A stretch of DNA of 64,000 bases. Origin: Bacteroides congonensis. GTDB lineage: Bacteria; Bacteroidota; Bacteroidia; Bacteroidales; Bacteroidaceae. Every line of letters starts with the position of its first letter. Position 1 is the first letter of the stretch. The DNA is taken from assembly GCF_900130125.1 (NCBI RefSeq), contig NZ_FQXY01000011.1, positions 372,001 through 436,000 of the forward strand, given 5' to 3'. Both the position numbers and the translations under genes were made by a program. The notes beneath the pieces were generated by a model that saw only the letters and a program-made list of their open reading frames with translations, made no database searches and was not told where the DNA came from. This document shows positions 44,574 to 53,915 of this stretch, in pieces.

Positions 44574-47150
44574 TTATTCTTCAAACGGATTTTCCTTGTA
44601 TTTCTCCCCATAAAGTTGCTGAAATTCTTTTTGGAAGCGCTCATAAACGCTTTGTGCATATACTTTCTGTCCAAGTTTTTTAAGTGCCTTTATTTTGAAC
44701 ATCAGTGCGGTTTCGCTCATTCCGTCGAATGAGAAAAGTATATCAGCCAGTACAATCACCTTTCTGGGTTCATTATTCGTTTCTACGATAGGAAGCAGTT
44801 TCTCTATGATACGGATAAAAAGCTCATCATGATTTATCTTGATATAACCAAACCACTCGTAGTGTACAAAAGCTGGCAATAAAGTACCTCTTTGTAGCAA
44901 GCCGGTAAGCTGTTTCACTTCTTTTTCTTGAGGTGAAGCAACCTGCTGCAGCGTTTTTGCTATACTCAAGGCTTTGAGATAATCACAATAAAAATTATCT
45001 CCATACACTATCTTCCATTTGTCGTTTGAGAAAACAAGTTCCACTCCTTCCAAGTCAGTTAGGATATTTCGTAGATGATTAATTGTGACGTTACGTATAT
45101 TTTTGGCGGAGGTTGTCGTTTTTTCCGGCCAGAGTTGAGCGGACAGCTTGTTAGTACTAATACCCTCCTGACCGTCGTACGAATGAAGCAGTACCAGAAC
45201 AAACATTTGCTTAATTTTAGGTCCAAAGCGGTAAGCAATCTCATTACCCTTGGCATCGAACACTTGGAAATCTCCAAACAAATAGATGGCATTGATTTTT
45301 ATTGGAGTACTGACCGGTGCATCTATTGGTAATTGGGGAGTATTGCTAGCACTTACCTTATCGGCAGATGCCTCATCTTCAGGAATGCTTTGTGTCACTA
45401 CCTCTTTTTTATTTCTTCTTTTTATATAATAGTAGCCCACACTAAGAATCAGAAAGAAGGCAATTCCTCCGATAATGCAATAAAGGTAAGCCCGGCTTGG
45501 ACCATTATCATCATCTGCATTCCATTTTTTAAGCTCCTGATAAGTAATAGGAGGAGCGTTCAACTTATAGACACTAATCTTCGCTTTTGGATTATTATCT
45601 TCGCTATACCGGATGATGGCATATAATTCATTGTCTTTCGGATTATTAAACAGGTATGCCGTTGACAGAATACAGTTCGTTTGAAAAACGATCTCGTTGG
45701 AGACAATGGCATGTTCCCCTGTCTTCACGTCAAACCGGTGCAAAGAGGCATTCGTTGTTTTCCGGTCTATGCACAAAAGATAGATACACCCCTTTTTACT
45801 GTCGAACACAAGTCCGCGGGTCGGAATAAAGTAATTGTCGGGAAACGCTCTGCTCCACAACTTTTTGACGATATGCTTGGAAGTATCAAACAAATACAGG
45901 TCACAGAAGAAATCCTTGCCAAGCTCCTGTTTGCCCGTCTCGTTGCCCACTCCTCCGAATACAAAAAAACTTCCCTTTACAGGACCTTTACCTGCTACGG
46001 TGTGCATACGGGGATAAATGACATCGCCCGTAAATTGTATCTCTTTCCATGCTCCATGGTCGAAGTCATACTGATAAGTCAGGTTTGAATACTGATAGTT
46101 GCCATACCCGCCGAAAATATAGAGCGATTGACTTGCCTGATCGAAAAAGTAAGCATGATGGTGCAACGGATTGGAGAATTGAGGAGAAACGATACGGGTG
46201 GGCAGATCCTTATCCGAAATAGTGGAGAAGAAAGGACCGGTTTGTCCGCCAATATCCGCTAAGTTATAGAAATAAGTCTCCTGCTTATCCGGGTTATAAA
46301 TAGCCTCGCCCGAATATCCCGTTTGCGTGCCCACCGTTTCTTTGAGGTATTCGGTCAGTTTCAGCGTGTTGATGTCGAACTTACTTATATTATTATCACC
46401 TACAACTAATATCTGCCGGTCCGGTTCGTCAAACGCTATTCCGGCAGCCGCCGAACTGGTGAACGTACCTATTTCCTGCCAGAAGAACTGTTTGTTAATC
46501 TGCCACGTGGGATTGACCACTGTTCCGTGCAACTTGTTACCTGCCTCATGCACCAGCTTTCCATCCGACTCCGTGAGTGGGAACAAGAAAGAATGAGAAG
46601 CCTCATCCCGCACCATGATATTTTTAATCACCATGACAGGCACTTCCGGAATCGCCTTGATATTGGCACCGAAGATAATATTCGCCTTAGACGGATTCGG
46701 AATAGTAATACCATCGAGCGAATATTTCTGCCCGTCGATAGTCACTTCCGCTTTCTGGTGCTGAAAGTCCAGCCGCGTTTCTACATGCAGCCATTTGCGT
46801 GCACCGATAGCTTGAGGCGAGACGGGGATTTCGAGAAATTGCTTTTTATCCGTAAGGCTGTTGATGACGAACGATGAACTGCTTTTATCGCGACCGATAT
46901 AAGCAAAACTATATGGTGCGGCCTTATCCTCATACACCCATATCTGTCCGAAACTCTCATGGCTATGGATGGATAAATCGAAAGAGATCGTTACAGAATT
47001 GGTGAATGAAATATCATTCCCACTGAATAAGTCTAAATAAGTCTGGGGAGTCTCTCTTGAAAAGAGCAGTCCTGCCCCTTTTAGCGGTTGAAAAGAAAGA
47101 GCAAATATGGCAATGAATATAAAAAACTGGTATGTTCTCTGCATAATCAA
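44574..47150 (-). CDS. membrane-spanning SARP-type regulator with LamG-like and kelch-like sensor
   Basis: 858 aa; start at either of the in-frame ATGs 47150 or 47144. After the signal peptide (FIFIAIFALSFQPLKG) comes a LamG-like lectin fold (about 30-215; FTNSVTISFDLSIHSHESFG, WLHVETRLDFQHQKAEVTID). A kelch-like beta-propeller follows (about 225-540; YIFGGYGNYQYSNLTYQYDF, SFFVFGGVGNETGKQ). One membrane helix (about 560-580; LYCIIGGIAFFLILSVGYYY) precedes the cytoplasmic half. That half has an OmpR/SARP-type winged helix (IYLFGDFQVFDAKGNEIAYR, LSAQLWPEKTTTSAKNIRNV) and a BTAD-like helical domain to the end. No kinase or receiver is present, so it would signal directly across the membrane. Divergent from the locus at 47373. 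Confidence 0.85.
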   Translation of the reverse strand: MIMQRTYQFFIFIAIFALSFQPLKGAGLLFSRETPQTYLDLFSGNDISFTNSVTISFDLSIHSHESFGQIWVYEDKAAPYSFAYIGRDKSSSSFVINSLTDKKQFLEIPVSPQAIGARKWLHVETRLDFQHQKAEVTIDGQKYSLDGITIPNPSKANIIFGANIKAIPEVPVMVIKNIMVRDEASHSFLFPLTESDGKLVHEAGNKLHGTVVNPTWQINKQFFWQEIGTFTSSAAAGIAFDEPDRQILVVGDNNISKFDINTLKLTEYLKETVGTQTGYSGEAIYNPDKQETYFYNLADIGGQTGPFFSTISDKDLPTRIVSPQFSNPLHHHAYFFDQASQSLYIFGGYGNYQYSNLTYQYDFDHGAWKEIQFTGDVIYPRMHTVAGKGPVKGSFFVFGGVGNETGKQELGKDFFCDLYLFDTSKHIVKKLWSRAFPDNYFIPTRGLVFDSKKGCIYLLCIDRKTTNASLHRFDVKTGEHAIVSNEIVFQTNCILSTAYLFNNPKDNELYAIIRYSEDNNPKAKISVYKLNAPPITYQELKKWNADDDNGPSRAYLYCIIGGIAFFLILSVGYYYIKRRNKKEVVTQSIPEDEASADKVSASNTPQLPIDAPVSTPIKINAIYLFGDFQVFDAKGNEIAYRFGPKIKQMFVLVLLHSYDGQEGISTNKLSAQLWPEKTTTSAKNIRNVTINHLRNILTDLEGVELVFSNDKWKIVYGDNFYCDYLKALSIAKTLQQVASPQEKEVKQLTGLLQRGTLLPAFVHYEWFGYIKINHDELFIRIIEKLLPIVETNNEPRKVIVLADILFSFDGMSETALMFKIKALKKLGQKVYAQSVYERFQKEFQQLYGEKYKENPFEE

Positions 47151-47177
47151 ACGACGTTTTAGAAATGCGTTTCAATG

Positions 47178-47185
47178 CAAAGTTA
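47178..47185 (-). promoter_or_regulatory. -7 promoter box of the SARP-type regulator
   Basis: The minus strand reads TAACTTTG (TAnnTTTG), 27 bp before the ATG at 47150. Confidence 0.5.
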
Positions 47186-47286
47186 GAAATTTCCCTCATG
47201 TATTCCTAATAATTCAGTTTAATTCTCTTGGGTGATTGCCTGACATCTACCTTTTTATGGAGTGATTAATGAAATAAAAAGCGCAC

Positions 47287-47304
47287 TAATCCGAAAATTA
47301 ACCC
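47287..47304 (+). promoter_or_regulatory. operator site 1 of the second locus
   Basis: TAATCCGAAAATTAACCC. It shares the TAAYCY left part and ATTAACCC right part with 48486-48503 and 57949-57966. It ends 20 bp before the -7 box TATTTTTG. Confidence 0.65.
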
Positions 47305-47324
47305 CCTTTTTTTTGCTTTGAACC

Positions 47325-47332
47325 TATTTTTG
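47325..47332 (+). promoter_or_regulatory. -7 promoter box of the alpha/beta hydrolase gene
   Basis: TATTTTTG matches TAnnTTTG; it lies 40 bp before the ATG at 47373. Confidence 0.55.
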
Positions 47333-47372
47333 TGTCATCGAATTGATGAACCTATATAATACTAATTAGAAC

Positions 47373-48395
47373 ATGATGCATATTTCTTCTGACATTGCTT
47401 TCAGCCATTCCCTTTGCCGTCCGTTCATGCTGCTTTTGGCATGTGTCCTGTCGTTGGCTGTATGGCCTCCGCTCCGGGCGCAGGAAAAACCGGTAGGGAA
47501 ACACATTGGCTACAACCGCTATGGCAATCGCCTCTATCAGGTAGGAGGCCAGATAGATGTCTATCCCCGGAAACAATTGACCAAACTGTATTCCGGTCAA
47601 TTTCCCGCAGATGCCTTTGTGCCTTGGAGCAAGACAATTTACGACCATAAGTTCGAGATTGACGAGCAAAAGGTACGGACTAAACATTTCGTCTACCGTT
47701 CACACGAGGGATACGATCTGGAAATGTATATCGACCTCCCTGCTTCAGGTTCCGACTTCCCGGTACTTTTTCATATCTTCGGTGGCGGATGGACTTCCGG
47801 CACGCCCGAACGGGTGGAAGTCATTTCTAAATATCTGGCTTCTCTTGGGATAGCAGGAGTGCGGGTGGGACATTCGTTGTCCACTCATCCGGGTGCCACC
47901 ATCGCACGCGCTTTTGATGATATCAACTACGCCCGGCAATATGTCTTTCGGCGTGCCGCCGAGTGTCGGATAGATACTACCCGCTACGGATATGTGGGAG
48001 GCAGTTCGGGCGCGCACCTGTCGGCCGTATCCGCATTGCGCGATCCTGGGACTAAAGTGTTAGTCGGTTTTGCCGGCGTATACGATTACAATATGTTTGG
48101 TGGTGACGATAAACCCTATTTCGTACCCAACACCGCCGAGTTCAAACGTGAAATATCACCCGCGTCCATGATTCCGGTTTCAAGCCCGGCTGTTTTTCTC
48201 GGACATGGGTTAGGCGATTTTCTTGTGGGATATGTGCAAAGCACTAACTTTGCTTCCTGGCTTGCTAAACAGGGCCTTGAAGTCGAACTTCACCTTTATC
48301 CTTATTATTCCCATGCATTCAATCATCCCGGAATTACAGATATGTTTCCTAAACTGATGGATGAAGTGGAACATTTCCTGCAAATTCATCTATGA
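47373..48395 (+). CDS. secreted alpha/beta hydrolase (BD-FAE-like esterase)
   Basis: 340 aa; ATG 47373 or the adjacent ATG 47376. Signal peptide (FMLLLACVLSLAVWPPLRAQ), so periplasmic or surface. Alpha/beta-hydrolase landmarks: oxyanion region LFHIFGGGWTSGTPERVEV, nucleophile Ser in GYVGGSSGAHLSAVS, acid Asp in LGHGLGDFLV and the His in YPYYSHAFNHPG. This set resembles the BD-FAE group of feruloyl/acetyl esterases. It is transcribed alone from its own operator-bearing promoter and is the first gene of the second locus. Likely removes acyl decorations from the target glycan; substrate not known. Confidence 0.85.
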   Translation: MMHISSDIAFSHSLCRPFMLLLACVLSLAVWPPLRAQEKPVGKHIGYNRYGNRLYQVGGQIDVYPRKQLTKLYSGQFPADAFVPWSKTIYDHKFEIDEQKVRTKHFVYRSHEGYDLEMYIDLPASGSDFPVLFHIFGGGWTSGTPERVEVISKYLASLGIAGVRVGHSLSTHPGATIARAFDDINYARQYVFRRAAECRIDTTRYGYVGGSSGAHLSAVSALRDPGTKVLVGFAGVYDYNMFGGDDKPYFVPNTAEFKREISPASMIPVSSPAVFLGHGLGDFLVGYVQSTNFASWLAKQGLEVELHLYPYYSHAFNHPGITDMFPKLMDEVEHFLQIHL

Positions 48396-48485
48396 ACGGA
48401 ACTTCGATACCGTTCGTTGGCAGATGAACACATTTGCACGAAAAAAGCCCTTTTCGGGTAGGATTAATAAAATAAAAGTGGGAGG

Positions 48486-48503
48486 TAACCTATAAATTAA
48501 CCC
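48486..48503 (+). promoter_or_regulatory. operator site 2 of the second locus
   Basis: TAACCTATAAATTAACCC. Same length and right half as sites 1 and 3; it ends 20 bp before the -7 box TATCTTTG. Confidence 0.65.
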
Positions 48504-48523
48504 ATATATTATAGGCTCCCGGA

Positions 48524-48531
48524 TATCTTTG
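48524..48531 (+). promoter_or_regulatory. -7 promoter box of the GxGYxYP-FAD operon
   Basis: TATCTTTG matches TAnnTTTG; it lies 21 bp before the ATG at 48553. Confidence 0.6.
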
Positions 48532-48552
48532 TCTATATAAACTAATGCCACG

Positions 48553-50274
48553 ATGAAAAAGAAAAATCTAATTAAAACACTCTTCTTAATAGGAATGCTG
48601 CTGGGAGGAACCATCTCACCGGTAGTGGCTTCCTCTTCACCGGATAACTGGTGGCCTGTTCAGAAAAGGCCCGGTTACATCTTGAAATGTACACTGTCCC
48701 GACCCGGTGATATCCGTGAGATGAATGTTGCCCAATCCTTATGCGGACTTGCTGCCCAAGCTGTAAACGAGGGTATCGGCAACGAGGGACTTTGGGTTGA
48801 GAATCGTACACCGGATTATCAGTTGTATTATAAAGCCTGGCTGAAACGCCTCAAAGTAAAGGAACGGGGTGCCCTGAATACCTGGGAAGTCGTGAAACGC
48901 TTTCAAAAGCAAGGCTATATAAAAGGTTACATCCTATATGATTATAATCGGAAAGACAACTCCATCAGTCTGGCAACCGCACAGGCCGGCATCCTGAAAG
49001 GAATTCTGGTAGATATAACGCTGGAAGAACAGGCAAAAGCGTCCGGCTTGAAGAAATTGTATGACGCCAGCAAGGAGAATTTGACCCGGTCCTGGTTTGA
49101 TGAACACAAATCCCGGATGAACAATAACTTCATTGTCCTGACCAATCCGTCGATAGCCAACAATCGTGATTATGCCATTGCCCATAAGGGAATGGTTTAT
49201 TACGGCGTGGACGAATTGCTGGATACTATACTGGAGTGGGTACGCCCCTTGTCACCGGTGATAGGCTGGAATAGCGGGCCGGAATTTCAGCACATCGCCC
49301 CCTGTTCCTACTGGGGATTAATTAATACAGCTTCCGATTGGTGCATGAATCTGCCCATGCTCTCCATCACCGGCAATGAAAAAATAAAAAAGATTAAAAC
49401 TGTTAATCCGGCCCGGATAAATTGGGAGTCTGATGCAATTTATCATTCCTTTGTGATGAGCGACGGAGATAATATGCAGTGGACATTGGGTAGTTTTATC
49501 AATAATCCTGATTTTTGGAGCAACGAACATAATGGCAAGATTCCCATGTCATTCACCACGTGTATGGTCAACCTGTCAATGGCTGCTCCCGATGTGCTTA
49601 ATGTACTGATGAACAGTCAGCCACGAAACGTATCGCTTGCCGAATATGGTGGCGGATACTATTACCCCGACCTTTTTGCTTCAAAGCGCGCCGACAGAGA
49701 GGGACTGTTGCGGAGTTTTGCCCGTATCGTGAATGTACACATGCAAAAGATGGGTATCAAAGCATTTGGTTTCATTTGCCATAAGATAGATTCGAAAGAA
49801 GCCCTGGATGCATATCGTGTCTTTGCCGAAGAATTGGAGGGAATAGCCGGAATGCTTGCCGTGCAGTATTCTCCCTATAATGGCGGATACGGTAAAGTGT
49901 TTTGGGTGAAAGACCGGAAAGGGAACGATATTCCGGTGATTTCCGCACGCGGACAGATATGGGCTAACCAGGAAAAAGAAAAGTCCGGTACTCCCTCGCA
50001 GATTGCAGCAGTAATTAATGAAGATGCGACGAATAAAATTCCCGAGGGCGAGATAGCGTGGACCATTGTTCATGCCTGGTCGCGCTTTGAGAAAGAGTCG
50101 AAAGACAGTATTGTCAGTGCGCCGCAGAACAGCCGTTCGCCGAGAGGAGTGACTCCCGTGTACTGGTGTAAGCAGTTGCTGGACAAAAAGGTACAGGTAG
50201 TGCCGGTAGATGAGTTGCTTTGGCGGTTAAGAATCAAACACATCAATAGAGATTCTGCCATAAATTCTAATTGA
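48553..50274 (+). CDS. GxGYxYP-family protein (putative glycoside hydrolase), copy 1
   Basis: 573 aa. Signal peptide (IKTLFLIGMLLGGTISPVVA). N-terminal domain with the LSRPGDIREMNVAQSLCGLA segment typical of the family. The family-defining motif appears as SLAEYGGGYYYPDLFA. YHSFVMSDGDNMQWTLGSF resembles the acidic, possibly catalytic region. GxGYxYP proteins are listed as putative glycoside hydrolases; enzymatic activity is not well established. First gene of a six-gene operon; a second family member closes it (56243-57907). Confidence 0.85.
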   Translation: MKKKNLIKTLFLIGMLLGGTISPVVASSSPDNWWPVQKRPGYILKCTLSRPGDIREMNVAQSLCGLAAQAVNEGIGNEGLWVENRTPDYQLYYKAWLKRLKVKERGALNTWEVVKRFQKQGYIKGYILYDYNRKDNSISLATAQAGILKGILVDITLEEQAKASGLKKLYDASKENLTRSWFDEHKSRMNNNFIVLTNPSIANNRDYAIAHKGMVYYGVDELLDTILEWVRPLSPVIGWNSGPEFQHIAPCSYWGLINTASDWCMNLPMLSITGNEKIKKIKTVNPARINWESDAIYHSFVMSDGDNMQWTLGSFINNPDFWSNEHNGKIPMSFTTCMVNLSMAAPDVLNVLMNSQPRNVSLAEYGGGYYYPDLFASKRADREGLLRSFARIVNVHMQKMGIKAFGFICHKIDSKEALDAYRVFAEELEGIAGMLAVQYSPYNGGYGKVFWVKDRKGNDIPVISARGQIWANQEKEKSGTPSQIAAVINEDATNKIPEGEIAWTIVHAWSRFEKESKDSIVSAPQNSRSPRGVTPVYWCKQLLDKKVQVVPVDELLWRLRIKHINRDSAINSN

Positions 50275-50297
50275 AAAACATTAAAGTATACACATAT

Positions 50298-51716
50298 ATG
50301 GAAATTAACAGACGAGATTTCATTACTAAAGTGTCTGCTATTGCAGCATTGAGTGTCCTGCCTTCGTCATTTGTAGCCGCTATGGGCAATGAGAAGGTAG
50401 AGAAGGCCAAGCCAAAGTATCCAACATTGAAATGTGATGTGGTGGTAGTCGGAGCCGGTCCCGGTGGAGTACCTGCCGCCATTGCGGCAGCCCGTCAGGG
50501 AGCTAAAGTAATATTGCTGGAAGAGGATAATATGCCTGGAGGAGCCCCGGTCGATATGTATGTTCCCTTTATATGCGGTGGTCCCAGGGTGGGAGTGTTT
50601 CAGGAGATGATTCAGGTATTGAATGCAAAACACACCATTGGCGGGCGTACTTGTGAGACGTTTGGAAAAACAGGCAGTGACGGAAAGAATCACTGGTGGA
50701 TGCCCGGTTCTTATGCGGAAGTGATTTATCAGCTTCTCGAAAAAGAAGAAAACATCACGCTGATGTGCGCAGCACCCGTTGTAGGAGTAAAGCTCAAGAC
50801 CTCCGGTAACAGAAACCAGGTGACCGGAGTGCGCATCATGCGTAATGGCGATTATCAGGATATTGATGCGGCAGTTACCATAGATGCCACCGGCAACGGA
50901 CTGATTGCCGATATGGCAGGATGCGAATATATGTTTGGCAGCGAAGCCAAGAGCGATTACAATGAGCCCGTAGGCATCGAAGTGGCCGATGGTAAGGTGC
51001 AGCCTTGTACCTGGATGCTGATTAGTGAAAGAATCAAGCGCAATGCCATACTACCTATTGATAAACTGAAAGGCAGCAGTGCTGTGGAAGATAACCTGAA
51101 TCGTTGGGTGAAAGCCGACGATAAGGAGGATATGATCCGGAGAGACGCCGGCATCTATCTGCACTGGGGACGGACTGTATATTGCAAGGATACCCGTGAT
51201 CCTCTGTTGCTGGCACAAGCCCAGCAGGAAGCATTGGAACGCCTGCAGGAAAACCTCGAAATCTGGCACGAAGCCGGATACGCAGTACATCTGGCTCCAA
51301 AGCTGGGCGTGCGCGAAGTGCGCCGCATCAAAGGCGAGTACGTGCTTACAGCCAACGATCTCATTGCCGGAACGATGCATGATGACGTGATAGCCCACGC
51401 ACACTATTCGTTCGATGTATGGGGAATGAAAATTCCCGAAGAGATGAAACATATCGGCCCTTATGGCATCCCCTATCGCAGTATTCTGCCAACCAAGACC
51501 GAGGGGTTGCTCACTGCCGGACGTATTATCAGTGCGACACGCATTGCTCACAGTTCTCTTAGAGTGCAGCCTATCTGTTCCAACATCGGAATGGCAGCAG
51601 GTACGGCAGCAGCTATGTCCGCCTTGAATCAAACCGGACTTCGTTCCATAGATATCAAACAACTACAAGACCGACTTGCCTCAATGGGGCTTTTCGATGG
51701 TTTAAAAAAGAAATAA
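50298..51716 (+). CDS. FAD-dependent oxidoreductase with twin-arginine-type signal, copy 1
   Basis: 472 aa from ATG 50298; the in-frame ATG at 50271 overlaps the previous stop and would precede the signal motif. The NRRDFITKVSAIAALSVLPS signal suggests export of a folded, cofactor-loaded protein. The Rossmann FAD motif DVVVVGAGPGGVPAAIAAA is followed by the adenine-ribose acidic pair LLEEDNMPGGAPV, a mid-protein VTIDATGNGLIADMAG, and the C-terminal FAD motif GLLTAGRIISATRIAHSS. FAD_oxidored-type family; donor unknown. Tandem with a close paralogue (51727-53184), 10 bp apart. In a glycan operon it could oxidise a sugar or a released alcohol, an inference. Confidence 0.88.
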   Translation: MEINRRDFITKVSAIAALSVLPSSFVAAMGNEKVEKAKPKYPTLKCDVVVVGAGPGGVPAAIAAARQGAKVILLEEDNMPGGAPVDMYVPFICGGPRVGVFQEMIQVLNAKHTIGGRTCETFGKTGSDGKNHWWMPGSYAEVIYQLLEKEENITLMCAAPVVGVKLKTSGNRNQVTGVRIMRNGDYQDIDAAVTIDATGNGLIADMAGCEYMFGSEAKSDYNEPVGIEVADGKVQPCTWMLISERIKRNAILPIDKLKGSSAVEDNLNRWVKADDKEDMIRRDAGIYLHWGRTVYCKDTRDPLLLAQAQQEALERLQENLEIWHEAGYAVHLAPKLGVREVRRIKGEYVLTANDLIAGTMHDDVIAHAHYSFDVWGMKIPEEMKHIGPYGIPYRSILPTKTEGLLTAGRIISATRIAHSSLRVQPICSNIGMAAGTAAAMSALNQTGLRSIDIKQLQDRLASMGLFDGLKKK

Positions 51717-51726
51717 GCGTACGACT

Positions 51727-53184
51727 ATGACAATGAATAGAAGACAGTTTTTGAAGAACATGGGAATAGGCGCTGCTGGTGCAGCTTTGCCCGGAGTCTC
51801 CATGTTTGCCGCGAATGAAGCGATGAATCCCCAAGATAAATCCCTGTTTAAATTGCCCGAATTGCATTGCGATGTAATCGTAGTGGGTGCCGGACCGGCA
51901 GGTATACCTGCTGCCGTTGCCGCTGCCAGAGAGGGAGCCAAGGTGATTTTACTGGAAGAAGATATGATGCCCGGAGGAGCTCCGGTGGATATGTATGTCA
52001 CATATATGTGCGGTGCACCCCGTGTCGGTGTATTTATCGATATGGTGCGCGAACTGAACCAGAAACATTCACTAAGCATTACCCCCAGCAGCACGTTCGG
52101 ACAATGGGCATGGGATAATAAGCAGCATTGGTGGTTGCCGTCGTCATTTGCGCAAGTCGTTTACGGCATTATGAAAGCGGAAAAGAACATCACGTTGATG
52201 TGTGGTTCGCCGGTTGTGGATGCAGTGGTCGAGACAAAAGGCAACAGAAACAGAGTGACCGGCGTCTGCGTGATGCGTCAAGGGATGTTACAGAAAGTCT
52301 CCGCACCGGTTACCATCGACGCCACCGGTACCGGACTTCTGGCAGCCAAAGCTGGTTGTGAATACTTCTACGGCAGTGACGCCCGCAAGGACTTCAACGA
52401 AAGTATCGGACTTGAAAAGAGCGACGGTAGAGTGCAGCCATGTACCATGATGTACATCAGCCAACGCACCCGCAGTGATGCGGAATTTCCCCGCCACATA
52501 TTCAAGACCGGTGTACTCGACCACGACCAAGAAAAGTGGGTAACCCAGCAGACGGAAGAGGAATTCCGGAAGATAGACTCCGGCATATACCTCCATTGGG
52601 GAGCAACGGTAGAGTGTACTGACACTACCGACCCGGTATTGGTAGCCGACGCGCATCGTCGTGCCATGAAAAAGCTGGAACCGCAATTCGAAGCCCTCAA
52701 CCGGGCCGGATACGTCACCCATGTAGCCCCGAAAATAGGAATCAGAGAATGCCGTCGTATCAAGGGAGAATATGTGTTGACAGTAGATGATGTACTGAAA
52801 GGAGTGATGCACGATGATAAGATTGCTGATGCCTGGTACTCGTTAGACCCGTGGGGAATGAATGTAGACCCCAAAATAAAGAACAGCGTAGGACCTTACG
52901 GCATCCCGTACCGCAGCTTGATTCCCGTCAATACCGAAGGATTGCTGACAGCCGGGCGTATCATCAGCGGAACCCGTCTGGCAATGAGTTCTTACCGGGT
53001 GCAACCGATATGTGCAACCATTGGCGAAGCAGCCGGTACGGCAGCAGCGATGGCAGCTTTACAGAAGACGAGTGTGCGTAATCTCGATGTGCGCCGCTTG
53101 CAGAACCGCTTGGACGAGAAAGGTCTGTTCGAGTGGTATCGTCATGTGAATATGAATGTGAATAATAAACCATGGAAAAAATAA
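51727..53184 (+). CDS. FAD-dependent oxidoreductase with twin-arginine-type signal, copy 2
   Basis: 485 aa; start 51727 or in-frame ATG 51733 (MNRRQFLKNMGIGAAGAAL, twin-arginine-type). Same architecture as copy 1: DVIVVGAGPAGIPAAVAAA, LLEEDMMPGGAPVDMYVTY, VTIDATGTGLLAAKAGCEYF, LLTAGRIISGTRLAMSSYRV. By eye the two paralogues agree at most positions in the FAD-binding parts and differ more in the middle, so they may have different substrates or form a heterodimer. The stop overlaps the start of the next gene by 13 bp, indicating translational coupling. Confidence 0.88.
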   Translation: MTMNRRQFLKNMGIGAAGAALPGVSMFAANEAMNPQDKSLFKLPELHCDVIVVGAGPAGIPAAVAAAREGAKVILLEEDMMPGGAPVDMYVTYMCGAPRVGVFIDMVRELNQKHSLSITPSSTFGQWAWDNKQHWWLPSSFAQVVYGIMKAEKNITLMCGSPVVDAVVETKGNRNRVTGVCVMRQGMLQKVSAPVTIDATGTGLLAAKAGCEYFYGSDARKDFNESIGLEKSDGRVQPCTMMYISQRTRSDAEFPRHIFKTGVLDHDQEKWVTQQTEEEFRKIDSGIYLHWGATVECTDTTDPVLVADAHRRAMKKLEPQFEALNRAGYVTHVAPKIGIRECRRIKGEYVLTVDDVLKGVMHDDKIADAWYSLDPWGMNVDPKIKNSVGPYGIPYRSLIPVNTEGLLTAGRIISGTRLAMSSYRVQPICATIGEAAGTAAAMAALQKTSVRNLDVRRLQNRLDEKGLFEWYRHVNMNVNNKPWKK

Positions 53185-53888
53185 GAATAAGTATGAACCG
53201 TATATTTCTTTTGATATTAGTATCAATTTTCACAGTCTCCACAGCCAGTGCTCAAACCTCTTTCCTGAAGAAACTCAAGAAAGGTGAAAAACAGACTGTT
53301 GTGTTCTACGGTGCCAGTGCAGCCATCAATACCTCCAACCGGGTTTGGGTGGACCAGCTTCGTACCAGACTCGAACGTAGATTCCCCGAAAAGATAACGT
53401 TCTACAACTGCTCGAAGTCGGGAATCGGCTCTTTCTGGGCAACGGAAAACTTCAAGGACTCCGTATTGAGCCGCAAACCCGATTTGCTGATATTCGGCTT
53501 TTCGGAGAATGATGCCGTGACCCGTTTCAATAATGCTCCCTGGTATTCGGGAAAGTGTGCGGAATATATGGTTGACAATCTGCGGGCGCAGAATCCCGAT
53601 GCCACCATCGTATTGTATATTCTTTCCGAACGTCCGTTGGGACAATCGGCGGAGACTCGTCCCGAACTGGCTGCATTCAATGCTTCATGTCGCGAAGCTG
53701 CCAAGAAGAAAGGTATCATTCTGGTCGATTACTCGGTAGAGTTTAACAAGATCTACGATGCCGGAGGAGAAGAAGCATTAAAGCCATATCAGCGTGACGG
53801 TATTTTGCCTACCCGCAAAGCGGCTCAAGAAATTCTTGTACCGATGATGTGGGAGGCGATATTGGGACGTGACAGTACAAAGAAGTGA
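53172..53888 (+). CDS. SGNH-like hydrolase lacking the usual catalytic His
   Basis: 238 aa with a signal peptide (IFLLILVSIFTVSTASAQ). SGNH block I is VVFYGASAAI, with Ser49 in the usual position but GAS instead of GDS. Block III is FGFSENDAV (Gly109, Asn113, Asp114). Block V, normally D-G-x-H-P, reads RDGILPTRKA: Asp209 is kept but Leu212 replaces the His. Without the His the classical esterase triad is incomplete, so it may be a binding protein or use another base. An alternative ATG at 53193 avoids the overlap with the FAD gene. Confidence 0.75.
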   Translation: MEKIRISMNRIFLLILVSIFTVSTASAQTSFLKKLKKGEKQTVVFYGASAAINTSNRVWVDQLRTRLERRFPEKITFYNCSKSGIGSFWATENFKDSVLSRKPDLLIFGFSENDAVTRFNNAPWYSGKCAEYMVDNLRAQNPDATIVLYILSERPLGQSAETRPELAAFNASCREAAKKKGIILVDYSVEFNKIYDAGGEEALKPYQRDGILPTRKAAQEILVPMMWEAILGRDSTKK

Positions 53889-53915
53889 TTCATCAGTTGA
53901 AAACATCCTATACAG

